Below are positions 48,588 through 57,569 of a DNA stretch of 64,000 nt, piece by piece. Made by a program: the position numbers and the translations under genes. Within the stretch, counting starts at the first letter, position 1. Each line of letters opens with the position of its first letter. This DNA is from Hominiventricola aquisgranensis (GTDB lineage: Bacteria > Bacillota > Clostridia > Lachnospirales > Lachnospiraceae): positions 5,054-69,053 of the forward strand of contig NZ_JBBMFC010000017.1 of the NCBI RefSeq assembly GCF_040096225.1, written 5' to 3'. The notes under the pieces are model-generated. The model saw nothing but the letters and a program-made list of their open reading frames with translations. It ran no database searches and was not told the origin of the DNA.

Positions 48588-50861
48588 TTAACTTGCGTTC
48601 TTCAATTGTTCTTCCAATGCAGCTGGAATGGGGATACCGGCTTTCTTTGCGTAGGCTTTGAAATACATCTGGATACGCATACCCAGCAGCGTATTTCGCT
48701 TTCCAATCTCATTACGATGGATTGCCATAAACAATACCTGTTTCTGCCCAATCAGCACCACCCGCTTTTTAGCGCGCGTGATTCCAGTGTAGAGCAGATT
48801 ACGATACATCATGATAGTGTGCGCTTTGAGCAGCGGCATAATGACTGTTTCATACTCAGAGCCCATAGCCTTGTGGATCGTAGTAGCATAAGCCAGATCC
48901 ACATTGCTCAAATCATCTACGCCATATTCCAGCGTCCTGCCAGCACCAAAATCCATGCCGATCTTTTTGCCCTGGTCAGTGTCCTTAATATACCGGATGA
49001 AACCCAAATCACCATTAGATACCTTTTCTGTGTTCTTGGTCTGCATGATGCGGTCATTGATCCGGAATATCTTGGGGCCAAACTTGATTTCCTCCTCCGC
49101 AGAGCGGAATGGGTTGACCAATTCACGAATGGTCTCATTCAGCTGTTCCGACGACGCGGCGCCTTCTGAACGGAAAGGTGAAAGAATCTGCACATTCTCA
49201 ATGCCACTCTCCTGTATCTCCAAACAATACCGTTCTGTAATCTTTTCAGCGGTGTCTTCCTGACTATCACCAGACACGAAAACAAAGTCCGGTCCGTAAA
49301 ACAGTTTGGTATTGCCCTCGTTGATAAATTTGGCATTATAGGCAATCAGACTATCCTTCGACTGACGGAAAATCTGATCCAGCACCGTTACTGGGACGAT
49401 TTTGGTTTCGATGATTTCACGAAACACATTTCCGGCTCCTACGCTCGGAAGCTGATCTGGGTCGCCTACCAGCACGATTCTGGCATTTATCTTCATGCGT
49501 TCAAAAAATTTCTCAGCAAGCCACATATCCACCATGGAAAACTCATCCACAATGATTAAATCGGCCGACAGTGGCTCTGACTTTCTGTTCCGGCTACCCT
49601 CATCCTCTTCACTGGTCAGTCCCAGACCACTGTGTAATGTTCGGGCATCCTCAAAGCCGGTACTCTCCGACATCCTGCGGCTTGCCCGACCGGTAGGTGC
49701 CATAAGAGCAATTTTGCCATCAGGGTACAGCCGCCGGTAAACCTCAAGTATCGTCCGCAGCACTGTTGTTTTACCAGTACCAGGAGAACCCGTAATCACT
49801 GACAAGCCATGCCTAAATGCTGCATAGACCGCAGCCTCCTGCTGTGCAGACAAGCGCAGTCCCATTTCAACCTTGACCTGTTCCAGTACCGGCGCAATAT
49901 GCTCTACTGGCATCTGGGCGACCAGACGCTGGGCGATCCGGCGCGCCGTTTCGTCCTCTTGGGCAAACACTCTGGGAAGATAGATATTATCCTTCACGGA
50001 AACGATTGCTCCATTCAGGATCATTTCCTGCATCATATCCCTGACTTCCTGCTGATGCAGGCGAAGCTCCGGTACAGGTATCTTCTCATTGAGCAGTTTC
50101 AGCGCTGATTTCTCCAGTTCTTCAGAACTGATGTACAGATGGCCTCGTTTACTCTTGCCCTCATCCAGCGCACAAAAGACAGCCCCTTTGATACGCATAG
50201 GGTCATGGAGATTGCCCCCGCTCTTTTGTACGATTGCATCTACCCGCCGAAATCCAAAGCCGGAGATCTGGCAAAGCTCAAATGGGCTCTTTTCCAAAAT
50301 CTCTACGCTGGTCGGGCCGAAATATTGATATATTTTCAATGCCGTCTTGGGAGTAATCTTAAACGGTGCCAGCAAGGTCATAATTCCTTGGAGCATACGG
50401 TTTTCTGCATAAGAAGCTTTGATGTCCTCCAATTTATTTTCCGTAATGCCCCGGATCTCCAACAGCCGCTCCGGCTGGTGTTCCAGAATATCCAGTGTGT
50501 CCACACCGAACCGCTCCACAATGTCTGCGGCGGTTTTGGGACCAATCCCTTTGATAAGCCCGGAGGCAAGATAGCCCTCTACGCCGTTTTTTGTTCTGGG
50601 CACAATTTCACGCCACTGCTCCACCTGGAGCTGGACACCATACTTGCCTTTTGCCCATTCCCCATCCAGTTCCAACTCTACCGCATCTGTCCGTGGAATC
50701 TCATACCCCACAGCTGTAAAGCGGATCAAATGGTCTTTGTACCGCCTGTTTGACCTGGCCTCAGCTGGCACGCTCTGGTCTGCGGTTTTTACACTGACGA
50801 TACAAAACTTATTGGCAGGATTATAAAAAATCGTCCCGTCGTAGGTACCAATACAATTCAT
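48588..50861 (-). CDS. RecD2-like SF1 DNA helicase
   Basis: A 757-aa helicase. N-terminal OB and helix-hairpin-helix parts (GYLASGLIKGIGPKTAADIV about 97-116), Walker A ITGSPGTGKTT (about 356-366), motif II IIVDEFSMVD, LVGDPDQLPSVGAG (motif III), and motif VI YATTIHKAMGSEYETVIMPL with RNLLYTGITRAKKRVVL. This is the 5'-3' helicase type RecD2 found without RecBC; it unwinds DNA in repair and replication. GTGAGGTGAAAAAGG precedes the ATG. It follows the exonuclease gene after 14 bases. Confidence 0.92.
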   Translation of the reverse strand: MNCIGTYDGTIFYNPANKFCIVSVKTADQSVPAEARSNRRYKDHLIRFTAVGYEIPRTDAVELELDGEWAKGKYGVQLQVEQWREIVPRTKNGVEGYLASGLIKGIGPKTAADIVERFGVDTLDILEHQPERLLEIRGITENKLEDIKASYAENRMLQGIMTLLAPFKITPKTALKIYQYFGPTSVEILEKSPFELCQISGFGFRRVDAIVQKSGGNLHDPMRIKGAVFCALDEGKSKRGHLYISSEELEKSALKLLNEKIPVPELRLHQQEVRDMMQEMILNGAIVSVKDNIYLPRVFAQEDETARRIAQRLVAQMPVEHIAPVLEQVKVEMGLRLSAQQEAAVYAAFRHGLSVITGSPGTGKTTVLRTILEVYRRLYPDGKIALMAPTGRASRRMSESTGFEDARTLHSGLGLTSEEDEGSRNRKSEPLSADLIIVDEFSMVDMWLAEKFFERMKINARIVLVGDPDQLPSVGAGNVFREIIETKIVPVTVLDQIFRQSKDSLIAYNAKFINEGNTKLFYGPDFVFVSGDSQEDTAEKITERYCLEIQESGIENVQILSPFRSEGAASSEQLNETIRELVNPFRSAEEEIKFGPKIFRINDRIMQTKNTEKVSNGDLGFIRYIKDTDQGKKIGMDFGAGRTLEYGVDDLSNVDLAYATTIHKAMGSEYETVIMPLLKAHTIMMYRNLLYTGITRAKKRVVLIGQKQVLFMAIHRNEIGKRNTLLGMRIQMYFKAYAKKAGIPIPAALEEQLKNAS

Positions 50862-50875
50862 CCTTTTTCACCTCA

Positions 50876-51943
50876 CTAAGCGGCCTCCATAATCGAGGCT
50901 CTAACACTGAACCGTCTGGATTCGGATACTGTAACAAACTGTTCGTAAATATCCGGATGCTCCAGTTTCAACCGAAGCAGGTTATCCTTGTCGATGATGG
51001 ACTTGCGAACAGGGGTATAGGTAACCGTATAGTTCACTCCCTCCTGCTCACAGACTGCAGTACAGCTGGTACCCATTTCCGCAATCAACAGCGCCTTCAG
51101 ACGCTGAATATCCTTGTCGATTTCTTTGGAGTACACCTCTGCATTTTTCTTTTCATCCAGAAGCCGCAAATACTGCATGAGTTTTGCAGTCATATCCAGG
51201 TCGAGTGCAACGGCCGGGGCATTTTTATCTGCCGGGCCAAAGTGTTTGCGTGCGCTCTCAATAATCAAGGCCCCACTTTCTGTATAGGGCGGCGGCACAT
51301 GGCGCTGCACATGGTTTTCCCAGAAATACTGCTCCAAAAAGACCATCTCAGCCTCATACTCGAAATCACGCTTGACCTCCCGGATAATAACTTCCTCCTC
51401 GTTGTTACCATACAGGCAGCAAAAGAAACATCGGTCAAGATCCGTTACTGCCATATAATGACGCCCCTGAGATTCATAGTAGACTGGAACAGTCTCCTTC
51501 CCATTCATCCACCAGTTATCTCTGGCATTATAGTTTGTGGTCTTGATCTCAAGGATCGCTGTGGTGCCATCCGGCAGTTCCACAAAGTAGTCCACATCAG
51601 CCAGCATCCAAGGATACTGTGGGTGCTGGAACATCTTTTTGATTTGGTAGACCCGATATCCGGTTTTCCGCTCGAATATCTTTGCTACCAGAGGCTCCAG
51701 CAAATGCCCCATTTCCATGGCAACCCAGTTGCCCTCATCATCTTCCACTGACGCTATGTTCAGTTTGTCGTAGTACAGATCCCTGGCTGTCCGGAATGGA
51801 GAAGTGCCAAAGATCGCCGATACATCGCTGCCGCCGATTCCACGGCGCCGGTAATCCAGCCAGTCTTCTTCTGAAATATCTGCCGTTTCTACCAGCACCA
51901 GCGGTTCATGCCGCTTTCGTTCAGCACTATTGCTGCCGGACAT
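50876..51943 (-). CDS. YqaJ-type (lambda-exonuclease-like) recombinase
   Basis: A 355-aa nuclease. RRRGIGGSDVSAIFGTSPF (about 33-51) is the YqaJ opening; the active site is in LADVDYFVELPDGTTAILEI and KTTNYN (Asp116/118, Glu132-x-Lys134). Lambda-exonuclease-type enzymes digest one strand 5' to 3' and hand the other to an annealing protein. The C-terminal 80 residues are helical, with a PVRKSIIDKDNLLRLKLEHP segment typical of YqaJ. ATG 51943 follows AAGGGGGATTTGAT. First large gene after the operon promoter at 52425-52453. Confidence 0.9.
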   Translation of the reverse strand: MSGSNSAERKRHEPLVLVETADISEEDWLDYRRRGIGGSDVSAIFGTSPFRTARDLYYDKLNIASVEDDEGNWVAMEMGHLLEPLVAKIFERKTGYRVYQIKKMFQHPQYPWMLADVDYFVELPDGTTAILEIKTTNYNARDNWWMNGKETVPVYYESQGRHYMAVTDLDRCFFCCLYGNNEEEVIIREVKRDFEYEAEMVFLEQYFWENHVQRHVPPPYTESGALIIESARKHFGPADKNAPAVALDLDMTAKLMQYLRLLDEKKNAEVYSKEIDKDIQRLKALLIAEMGTSCTAVCEQEGVNYTVTYTPVRKSIIDKDNLLRLKLEHPDIYEQFVTVSESRRFSVRASIMEAA

Positions 51944-52155
51944 ATCAAATCCCCCTTCGTGATCTTCGGGGCAAAATAACTGCCCTCGCCATTGGTGCAA
52001 CATTTCGGGGCCGGAGCGAAGATACTGCCTGTCTCTTCATCTTCCAGTCCGTGGAATGTGCCGGCTTGACCCGCCGACCATTCTGCTTTCTTTTCTGCTT
52101 CACATTCATGTACATGACCTGCCTTTCTCAGTTTTGATTTATCCTTAAAGCCCTT
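51889..52155 (-). other. open frame without a start codon, possible decayed or recoded small gene
   Basis: Between stops there are 88 codons (AGHVHECEAEKKAEWSAGQA, then GTFHGLEDEETGSIFAPAPK, then CCTNGEGSYFAPKITKGDLI) with protein-like composition, but no ATG, GTG or TTG. In another frame, ATG 52115 with AAAGGCAGGTC upstream opens a 56-codon, very basic frame ending one base before the exonuclease start. Which, if either, is translated is undecided. Confidence 0.35.
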
Positions 52156-52172
52156 TCAGGCTTACAGGCAAT

Positions 52173-52243
52173 AAAAAAGCGAGAATGACAGACGGCATAA
52201 AGCCTGGCGCCCATAGTTGCCTATGAACCGATGTCATTCTCGC
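52173..52243 (-). terminator. terminator/attenuator in the operon leader
   Basis: GCGAGAATGACA (52179-52190) pairs perfectly with TGTCATTCTCGC (52232-52243); on the minus strand TTTTTTATT follows. The 41-base loop holds a smaller hairpin CATAG/CTATG. It lies about 190 bases after the promoter and 230 before the exonuclease gene, so it must be passed to express the operon. Confidence 0.75.
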
Positions 52244-52263
52244 AATGGTGGGTAAATCCCATA

Positions 52264-52291
52264 AAATAAAAAAAGCCAGCAATATACCGGC
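52264..52291 (-). terminator. second, weaker terminator-like hairpin in the leader
   Basis: On the minus strand GCCGG (52291-52287) pairs with CTGGC (52279-52275) and TTTTTTTATTTTAT follows. The stem is only 5 bp with one wobble, so this is tentative. Confidence 0.4.
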
Positions 52292-52424
52292 CTGAAAAGG
52301 CGCAGTGATACTACTGACACAAGTACAAAATTAACAGCGTGTGCAATGCAGTCATTACTCCGCAACACAAGCCCTAAAGCCTGTGTACCCTGACGGGCAA
52401 CGCACAAAAATCAATTACATTGCA

Positions 52425-52453
52425 ATTCTAACACAATATATAGTGCTTGTCAA
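52425..52453 (-). promoter_or_regulatory. sigma-A promoter of the processing operon
   Basis: Minus strand: TTGACA (52453-52448), 17-base spacer, TAGAAT (52430-52425). A near-consensus vegetative promoter pointing at the exonuclease-to-ligase block. Confidence 0.8.
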
Positions 52454-52858
52454 TTCAAATATTCTATATATTGATTTTTGGATTTTCTTTAAATTTTCTT
52501 TCCTCTTTGCAGAAGTTCTTTCTTCCCTGCCTATTTATAGGATGTATCGGATCATTTGGTAATACCGGATGATCCCTACACTCTTTTAGTACCTTGACAA
52601 GTTCATAACCTCTATGGGGAGTTATACAGGAATTCTGGACAGTGTGCGATGACCACAGAAGCGCGCCCATAATCGAAGTGCTGCACAGCAGCAGCCTGAA
52701 ATACACGGCAGAACCGTTCTGGCGTAGGAAATGGCCCCATTAGAGTTCTTTTGTTATTTCAATACCTCCTGACCTCAAGACCGTTTTCATTGTTTTTGTT
52801 GAAAACCTTCTTCTACAAATCGTAAGGGATCATTGTAATCGAAAAAAGGAGGACGATT
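52454..52858. other. intergenic region between the divergent processing operon and xis
   Basis: About 400 bases without a credible gene. The 52464-52706 minus open frame has no ribosome site or family. The region must hold the xis/int promoter and may hold integrase arm sites; I saw no clear repeats in it. Confidence 0.5.
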
Positions 52859-53059
52859 ATGGAGAAAAGAAAACCGAATGACCTACCGCCGGAGCAGTGC
52901 TTGGCTGTTGATACCGATACCCTTTGCAAACTGTTGTGCTGTGGAAGGCACACTGCAGTACAGATTGGGGATCTTGCCAATGCACGCATTACCATGAACA
53001 CCCGTGTCCTATGGAGTGTCCAGCGTATCAAAGAATATCTTTATGATATTTCCGGCTAA
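52859..53059 (+). CDS. xis: excisionase
   Basis: A 66-aa protein: MEKRKPNDLPPEQCLAVDTD, then TLCKLLCCGRHTAVQIGDLA, then TMNTRVLWSVQRIKEYLYDI. Size, HTH_17-type pattern (D-T-x-x-L-x-x-x-L-C-C-G-R..A), and location 52 bases before a Tn916-type integrase identify it as the excisionase that bends att DNA and steers the integrase toward excision. AAAAGGAGGACGATT precedes the ATG. Confidence 0.88.
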   Translation: MEKRKPNDLPPEQCLAVDTDTLCKLLCCGRHTAVQIGDLANARITMNTRVLWSVQRIKEYLYDISG

Positions 53060-53111
53060 ATAACCATGCCAGTAAGGCGCACTACACTTTTATAATCAGG
53101 AGGTACCAGTA

Positions 53112-54344
53112 ATGGCAAAAGTGAGAAAAGACAACAAAGGACGAAATCTTCGGCCTGGAGAAACACAACGGGCAGATGGCAGCTATATGTATGTCTACAA
53201 ATTAGGCACTAAAAAGAAATATCTTTACGACTCCGATCTCGCAAGTCTTCGTGTCAAAGAAAAGCAGATCAACAAAGATAAGGATGATGGCATCCGTACT
53301 CAGGAAGCCATGAAGCTTACCCTGAATGATATGTTCAAGGTCTACATGAATAACAACATCAAACTGAAGCCCTCTACCAGAGCAAATTATCTTTACCTGT
53401 GGGACTTCTATGTGAAAGAAGAGCCTTTCGCTAACATGCCTCTGCCACAAATCCACAGAAGTGATATTCTCGCGTTTTATACCAAACTGCTGAAACACGG
53501 CTTTGCTATCAACTCACTGGAGAGCATCAACACCATTGTTCACCCTACGCTTGAAATGGCCGTGGACGACGATTACATCCGCAAAAATCCCAGCAAGGGC
53601 ATTTACCGCAAGCTCAAGACGGATGGCAGCGCTCCAAAGCCTAAACGGCGGATCGCACTCACTAAAACGCAACAGCAGAATTTCCTGCGTTTTATTGCCA
53701 AGTCCCCTACATACAGCCATTGGCTCCCCATCATGACTGTGCTCCTTGGAACAGGAATGCGTGTAGCAGAATGTACCGGCATTACCAAAAGCGATATTAA
53801 CTTGAGCGAAAACACAATCTCGGTCAACCACAACTTAATCTACCGGGTCATTGACGGAAAAGCCGGATTTCACATTACCACTCCCAAAACTGAGAGCGGT
53901 ACACGAATTATCCCTATCCTCTATCCAGAGGTGGCCGAGCAGCTTCGCCTCCAGATTGAAACCATCGACGCATTGTATCCAGACGATCAACTGGTGTTAG
54001 GAGGAGTTCACGGTTTTGTTTTCCGCAACCGAACCGGCTCATTCATGAGCGCCCACAATATCAATCGGGCGATTGAGAGAATCAGCGTAACTTACAACAT
54101 GGAGGAAATGGATCAGGCTGAACTGGAAGACCGTGAACCGGATCTGCTCCCTCATTTTAGTGTTCACAACTTGCGGCACACCTTCTGTACCCGGCTCTGC
54201 GAAAGCACCAACGATGTTAAATTCATTCAGCAAGTCATGGGGCATGCCGATTTCTCTACTACAATGGACATCTACACCCATATTACACAAGAGAATATGC
54301 AGGAGAAGGCAAAAAACATTAGTGTGAACATGAAGCTGATGTAA
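53112..54344 (+). CDS. int: Tn916-type tyrosine integrase
   Basis: A 410-aa tyrosine recombinase. N-terminal arm-binding domain 1-65 (GRNLRPGETQRADGSYMYVY, KKKYLYDSDLASLRVKEKQI) as in Tn916 Int; core-binding 70-175; catalytic domain with Arg217 (GTGMRVAE), Lys in TTPKTESGTR, His352-x-x-Arg355 (HNLRHTF), His378 (GHADF) and nucleophile Tyr388 (TTMDIYTH). All catalytic residues are present, so the element should be able to excise. AGGAGGTACCAGTA precedes the ATG. It lies at the end of the element next to lysS. Confidence 0.95.
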   Translation: MAKVRKDNKGRNLRPGETQRADGSYMYVYKLGTKKKYLYDSDLASLRVKEKQINKDKDDGIRTQEAMKLTLNDMFKVYMNNNIKLKPSTRANYLYLWDFYVKEEPFANMPLPQIHRSDILAFYTKLLKHGFAINSLESINTIVHPTLEMAVDDDYIRKNPSKGIYRKLKTDGSAPKPKRRIALTKTQQQNFLRFIAKSPTYSHWLPIMTVLLGTGMRVAECTGITKSDINLSENTISVNHNLIYRVIDGKAGFHITTPKTESGTRIIPILYPEVAEQLRLQIETIDALYPDDQLVLGGVHGFVFRNRTGSFMSAHNINRAIERISVTYNMEEMDQAELEDREPDLLPHFSVHNLRHTFCTRLCESTNDVKFIQQVMGHADFSTTMDIYTHITQENMQEKAKNISVNMKLM

Positions 54345-54348
54345 AAAG

Positions 54349-54385
54349 AAAGGCGAATCTGCATTTTATAAGCAGATCCGCCTTT
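54349..54385 (+). terminator. terminator of the integrase gene
   Basis: AAAGGCGAATCTGC (54349-54362) pairs with GCAGATCCGCCTTT (54372-54385) with one mismatch, just after the int stop. Confidence 0.85.
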
Positions 54386-54420
54386 CATATTGCTTCATCC
54401 GGTTTCGTAGGGTCTCGCGC

Positions 54421-54460
54421 AAAAGTTGTAGAAAAGTTGTAGTAACGCGATTTTTTGTAG
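54421..54460. repeat. candidate integrase arm-binding repeats and element end
   Basis: AAAAGTTGTAG occurs twice in perfect tandem (54421-54431, 54432-54442), followed by a related TTTTTTGTAG (54451-54460); TCGCG and CGCGA flank the pair. Direct repeats of about 11 bp next to int, at the border with housekeeping DNA, fit arm sites of a Tn916-like integrase. The exact junction (attR) should lie between about 54386 and 54475. Confidence 0.6.
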
Positions 54461-54472
54461 TAAATGACCTCT

Positions 54473-56530
54473 TTAGTACAGCTTTGCTCCTGCCGGAATA
54501 CTGTCATCCAGCATCAAAAGATTTAAGCCTTCCCGTCCGTCATACTCGTACACTGCGGAAATCAGCATACCCTCGGAATCAATACCCATCATCTTTCTCG
54601 GCGGCAGGTTTGTGATTGCCACACAGGTCTTACCAACCAGCTCTTCCGGCTCGTAATACTCGTGAATACCGCTTAAAATGGTGCGTTTCCGGTCTGTTCC
54701 GTCATTCAGTGTGAATTTCAGGAGCTTCTTGGACTTCGGCACTGCCTCACAGGCTTCGATCTTAACCACTCTGAAATCAGACTTGCTGAATGTCTCAAAG
54801 TCTACATCATCTGCAAACAACGGCTCGATTTTCACCTTGGAAAGATCAATCTGTACGCTTGGCGCGGACACGGTTGCATCCTCTGCAGAACCATTTACCG
54901 CTGCTTTTTCGGCTTTGTTTTCAGCCTTCTTTGGGTCCAGGGTCTTCATTGTCGGGAACAGAAGAACGTCTCTGATCGCCGGACTGTCAGTCAGCAGCAT
55001 TACCAGACGGTCAATACCGTATCCGATACCACCTGTCGGCGGCATACCGATCTCCAGTGCATTCAGGAAATCTTCATCTGTATGCTGAGCCTCATCATCT
55101 CCAGCTTCTGCATTTGCATCCTGCTGTGCAAAACGCTCTCTCTGATCGATCGGGTCATTCAGCTCGGAATATGCGTTACACATCTCCCAGGTGTTGATAA
55201 ACAGCTCAAAACGCTCTACCTTGTTCGGATCGGACGGCTTCTTCTTGGTCAGCGGGGAGATGGACAGCGGATGATCCATGATAAAGGTCGGCTGGATCAG
55301 CTCTTTCTCACAGTACTCCTCGAAGAACAGATTGATGATGTCACCCTTGGTATGACGCTCTTCATATTCGATATGGCGCTCGTCTGCCAGTCTCTTGGCT
55401 TCCTCATCTGTCTCGACAGCATCAAAGTCGATGCCTGCATATTTCTTGATCGCATCATTCATGGTCAGACGCTCGAACGGCTTTCCAAAATCGATCTCAA
55501 TTCCGTTATAAGTAAATTTGGTGCTTCCGCATACTTTCTCTGCCAGATAACGGAACATACTCTCTGTCAGCTCCATCATGCCCTCGTAGTCCGTGTATGC
55601 CTGATACAGCTCCATCAGAGTGAACTCCGGATTATGACGGGTATCAACACCTTCATTACGATATACACGACCGATCTCGAAGACTCTCTCAAGTCCGCCA
55701 ACGATCAGTCTCTTCAGATACAGCTCCAGAGAAATACGAAGCTTGACATCCTCATTCAGTGCATTGTAATGAGTCTCAAATGGACGGGCAGCGGCACCGC
55801 CTGCATTGGAAACCAGAGTCGGGGTCTCCACTTCCATGAAATCTCTGCCTGCCAGGAAGGTACGAATCTCTTTGATAATCTGAGAACGTTTGATAAAGGT
55901 GTTCTTTACATCTTCGTTCATGATCAGATCCACATATCTCTGACGATAACGCATATCTGTATCCGTAATTCCGTGATATTTCTCCGGAAGGATCTGTAAG
56001 CTCTTGCTTAACAGAGTCATCTTCTCTGCATGAACAGAGACCTCACCGGTCTTGGTACGGAATGCATATCCTTCCACGCCATAAATATCACCGATATCAG
56101 ATTTCTTAAAATCTGCATAGGACTCTTCTCCGATGGCATCTCTTGCCACATATACCTGAATGGTTCCCTGCAGATCACGGATATTGCAGAAAGAAGCCTT
56201 TCCCATAACACGCTTGAACATCATACGTCCAGCGATAGATATATGGATCGGCTGAGCATCCATAATCGCTCTTCTCTCATTATAATCTGCATTCAGTGCT
56301 TCTTTTGCCTGTGCCTCATCCATCCCCTCTGTGTTCAGAGGAACTCTTCCTGCAAGGATCTTTGCCTCGTGAGCATTATATAATTCCTTAACTTCAGCGG
56401 AATGATGGGTCTGGTTATATTTTGTGATCTGGAACGGATCTTTTCCTGCTGCCTGAAGATCTGCCAGCTTTTCGCGGCGTACTTTCAGAAGCTGATTCAG
56501 ATCCTGCTCCTGTCCCTTTTGTCCTGCCAT
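54473..56530 (-). CDS. lysS: lysyl-tRNA synthetase with C-terminal tRNA-binding domain
   Basis: A 685-aa class II LysRS. Residues 60-170 are the OB anticodon-binding domain; motif 2 is FEIGRVYRNEGVDTRHNPEF and motif 3 GIGYGIDRLVMLLTD. After a linker (about 525-575) comes a 110-residue EMAP/CsaA-like tRNA-binding domain (FSKSDFRVVKIEACEAVPKS, TILSGIHEYYEPEELVGKTC, NLPPRKMMGIDSEGMLISAV). Typical LysRS has about 500 residues; this longer form is found in some Lachnospiraceae. GGGAGTATAAGA precedes the ATG. The element's integrase abuts its 3' end, so the element probably inserted at or just past the lysS stop. Confidence 0.96.
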   Translation of the reverse strand: MAGQKGQEQDLNQLLKVRREKLADLQAAGKDPFQITKYNQTHHSAEVKELYNAHEAKILAGRVPLNTEGMDEAQAKEALNADYNERRAIMDAQPIHISIAGRMMFKRVMGKASFCNIRDLQGTIQVYVARDAIGEESYADFKKSDIGDIYGVEGYAFRTKTGEVSVHAEKMTLLSKSLQILPEKYHGITDTDMRYRQRYVDLIMNEDVKNTFIKRSQIIKEIRTFLAGRDFMEVETPTLVSNAGGAAARPFETHYNALNEDVKLRISLELYLKRLIVGGLERVFEIGRVYRNEGVDTRHNPEFTLMELYQAYTDYEGMMELTESMFRYLAEKVCGSTKFTYNGIEIDFGKPFERLTMNDAIKKYAGIDFDAVETDEEAKRLADERHIEYEERHTKGDIINLFFEEYCEKELIQPTFIMDHPLSISPLTKKKPSDPNKVERFELFINTWEMCNAYSELNDPIDQRERFAQQDANAEAGDDEAQHTDEDFLNALEIGMPPTGGIGYGIDRLVMLLTDSPAIRDVLLFPTMKTLDPKKAENKAEKAAVNGSAEDATVSAPSVQIDLSKVKIEPLFADDVDFETFSKSDFRVVKIEACEAVPKSKKLLKFTLNDGTDRKRTILSGIHEYYEPEELVGKTCVAITNLPPRKMMGIDSEGMLISAVYEYDGREGLNLLMLDDSIPAGAKLY

Positions 56531-56544
56531 TCTTATACTCCCTC

Positions 56545-57027
56545 TTAGTTTGCTCTGTGAATACTCAGTACTTTGTACTTGATCACGCCTGCCGGTGCCT
56601 CTACTTCTACGATATCTCCGACTTTTGCACCAATCAGTGCCTGTCCAAACGGAGACTCGTTGGAAATCTTATTCTGAAGGCTGCTTGCCTCGGAAGAACC
56701 AACCAGTTTATACTCTTCCTCTTCGTCATACTCTACGTCCAGTACACGTACCAGACAGCCAATACTGATCTTGTCAAGATCGATCTCCTCATCCAGAACA
56801 ACCTCTGCATTCTTGAGGATCTTCTCGATCTGCTCAATACGAGCCTCAATATCACGCTGCTCGTCTTTTGCTGCATCATACTCAGCGTTCTCTGACAGAT
56901 CTCCCTGCTCTCTTGCTTCTTTAATCTTCTGAGCGATCTCACGTCTCTGATTTACTTTCAGATCCTGTAATTCGTCCTCCAGTTTTTTTAATCCTTCATA
57001 GGTAAGAATATTTTTCTTCTCAGCCAT
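56545..57027 (-). CDS. greA: transcription elongation factor GreA
   Basis: A 160-aa protein: N-terminal coiled coil with the acidic tip (REQGDLSENAEYDAAKDEQR, carrying the catalytic D/E pair) and C-terminal FKBP-like globular domain (NESPFGQALIGAKVGDIVEV). GreA rescues backtracked RNA polymerase by stimulating transcript cleavage. GGAAGGTGTAGAGC precedes the ATG. It is 15 bases upstream of lysS, the greA-lysS order common in Clostridia. Confidence 0.96.
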   Translation of the reverse strand: MAEKKNILTYEGLKKLEDELQDLKVNQRREIAQKIKEAREQGDLSENAEYDAAKDEQRDIEARIEQIEKILKNAEVVLDEEIDLDKISIGCLVRVLDVEYDEEEEYKLVGSSEASSLQNKISNESPFGQALIGAKVGDIVEVEAPAGVIKYKVLSIHRAN

Positions 57028-57090
57028 GCTCTACACCTTCCAATCATACTACGGCAGACACTGCCTCTATTATCTCATTGAAACAACGTA

Positions 57091-57540
57091 TTATACCCAT
57101 ATTTTGCTGAATCTGTCAAGCTGGTTTTCCCATAGATTCAGGTCTAAAACCAGATTTCCAGGCATTTTTTCAAGTTCTGTTTTGTCAAGCACAAGAAATG
57201 GAAGTCCATACATCTCCATGGCTTCTTCTTCCATCTCAGCAAATGCCTCCGCCCGGTCTGTAACCAGATACATCACCTGCGGATCTTTCATAAGGTTTCT
57301 CAGGATTCCTTTAATCCTCCATGCTGGTTCATCTTCTTTATCGATCAACGTCAGTTCCAGCTGTCGCCTTGGAATCTCACGCTGGCGTCTTATATAAAGT
57401 ATGATCTCAGGGATCCGCGGCACATAATCAGCAAACTGCCACTGTCTGACCAACGATTCCGACTCCTGTGTTCTATCTGATTGCTCATCACTGGTACCAT
57501 TCAGCAGTTTTGATATAAAATTTTTTATAAAATCCAACAT
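57091..57540 (-). CDS. conserved hypothetical protein between dusB and greA
   Basis: A 149-aa protein beginning MLDFIKNFISKLLNGTSDEQ. The rest (ESLVRQWQFADYVPRIPEII, then PAWRIKGILRNLMKDPQVMY) is alpha/beta without a family I can name. Gene order and size match a hypothetical often seen beside greA/dusB in Lachnospiraceae. It could be co-transcribed with dusB (29 bases apart). Confidence 0.7.
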   Translation of the reverse strand: MLDFIKNFISKLLNGTSDEQSDRTQESESLVRQWQFADYVPRIPEIILYIRRQREIPRRQLELTLIDKEDEPAWRIKGILRNLMKDPQVMYLVTDRAEAFAEMEEEAMEMYGLPFLVLDKTELEKMPGNLVLDLNLWENQLDRFSKIWV

Positions 57541-57569
57541 CGCAGCATCACCTCTGATGCTACTATATG

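Noticed and set aside
52464..52706. 80-codon minus-strand frame between the processing operon and xis
   Set aside because: No ribosome site, no family pattern, and it would overlap the promoter direction of xis; treated as non-coding.
55082..55999. 305-codon plus-strand frame antisense to lysS
   Set aside because: lysS is certain on the minus strand; the other frame is a by-product of its codon use.
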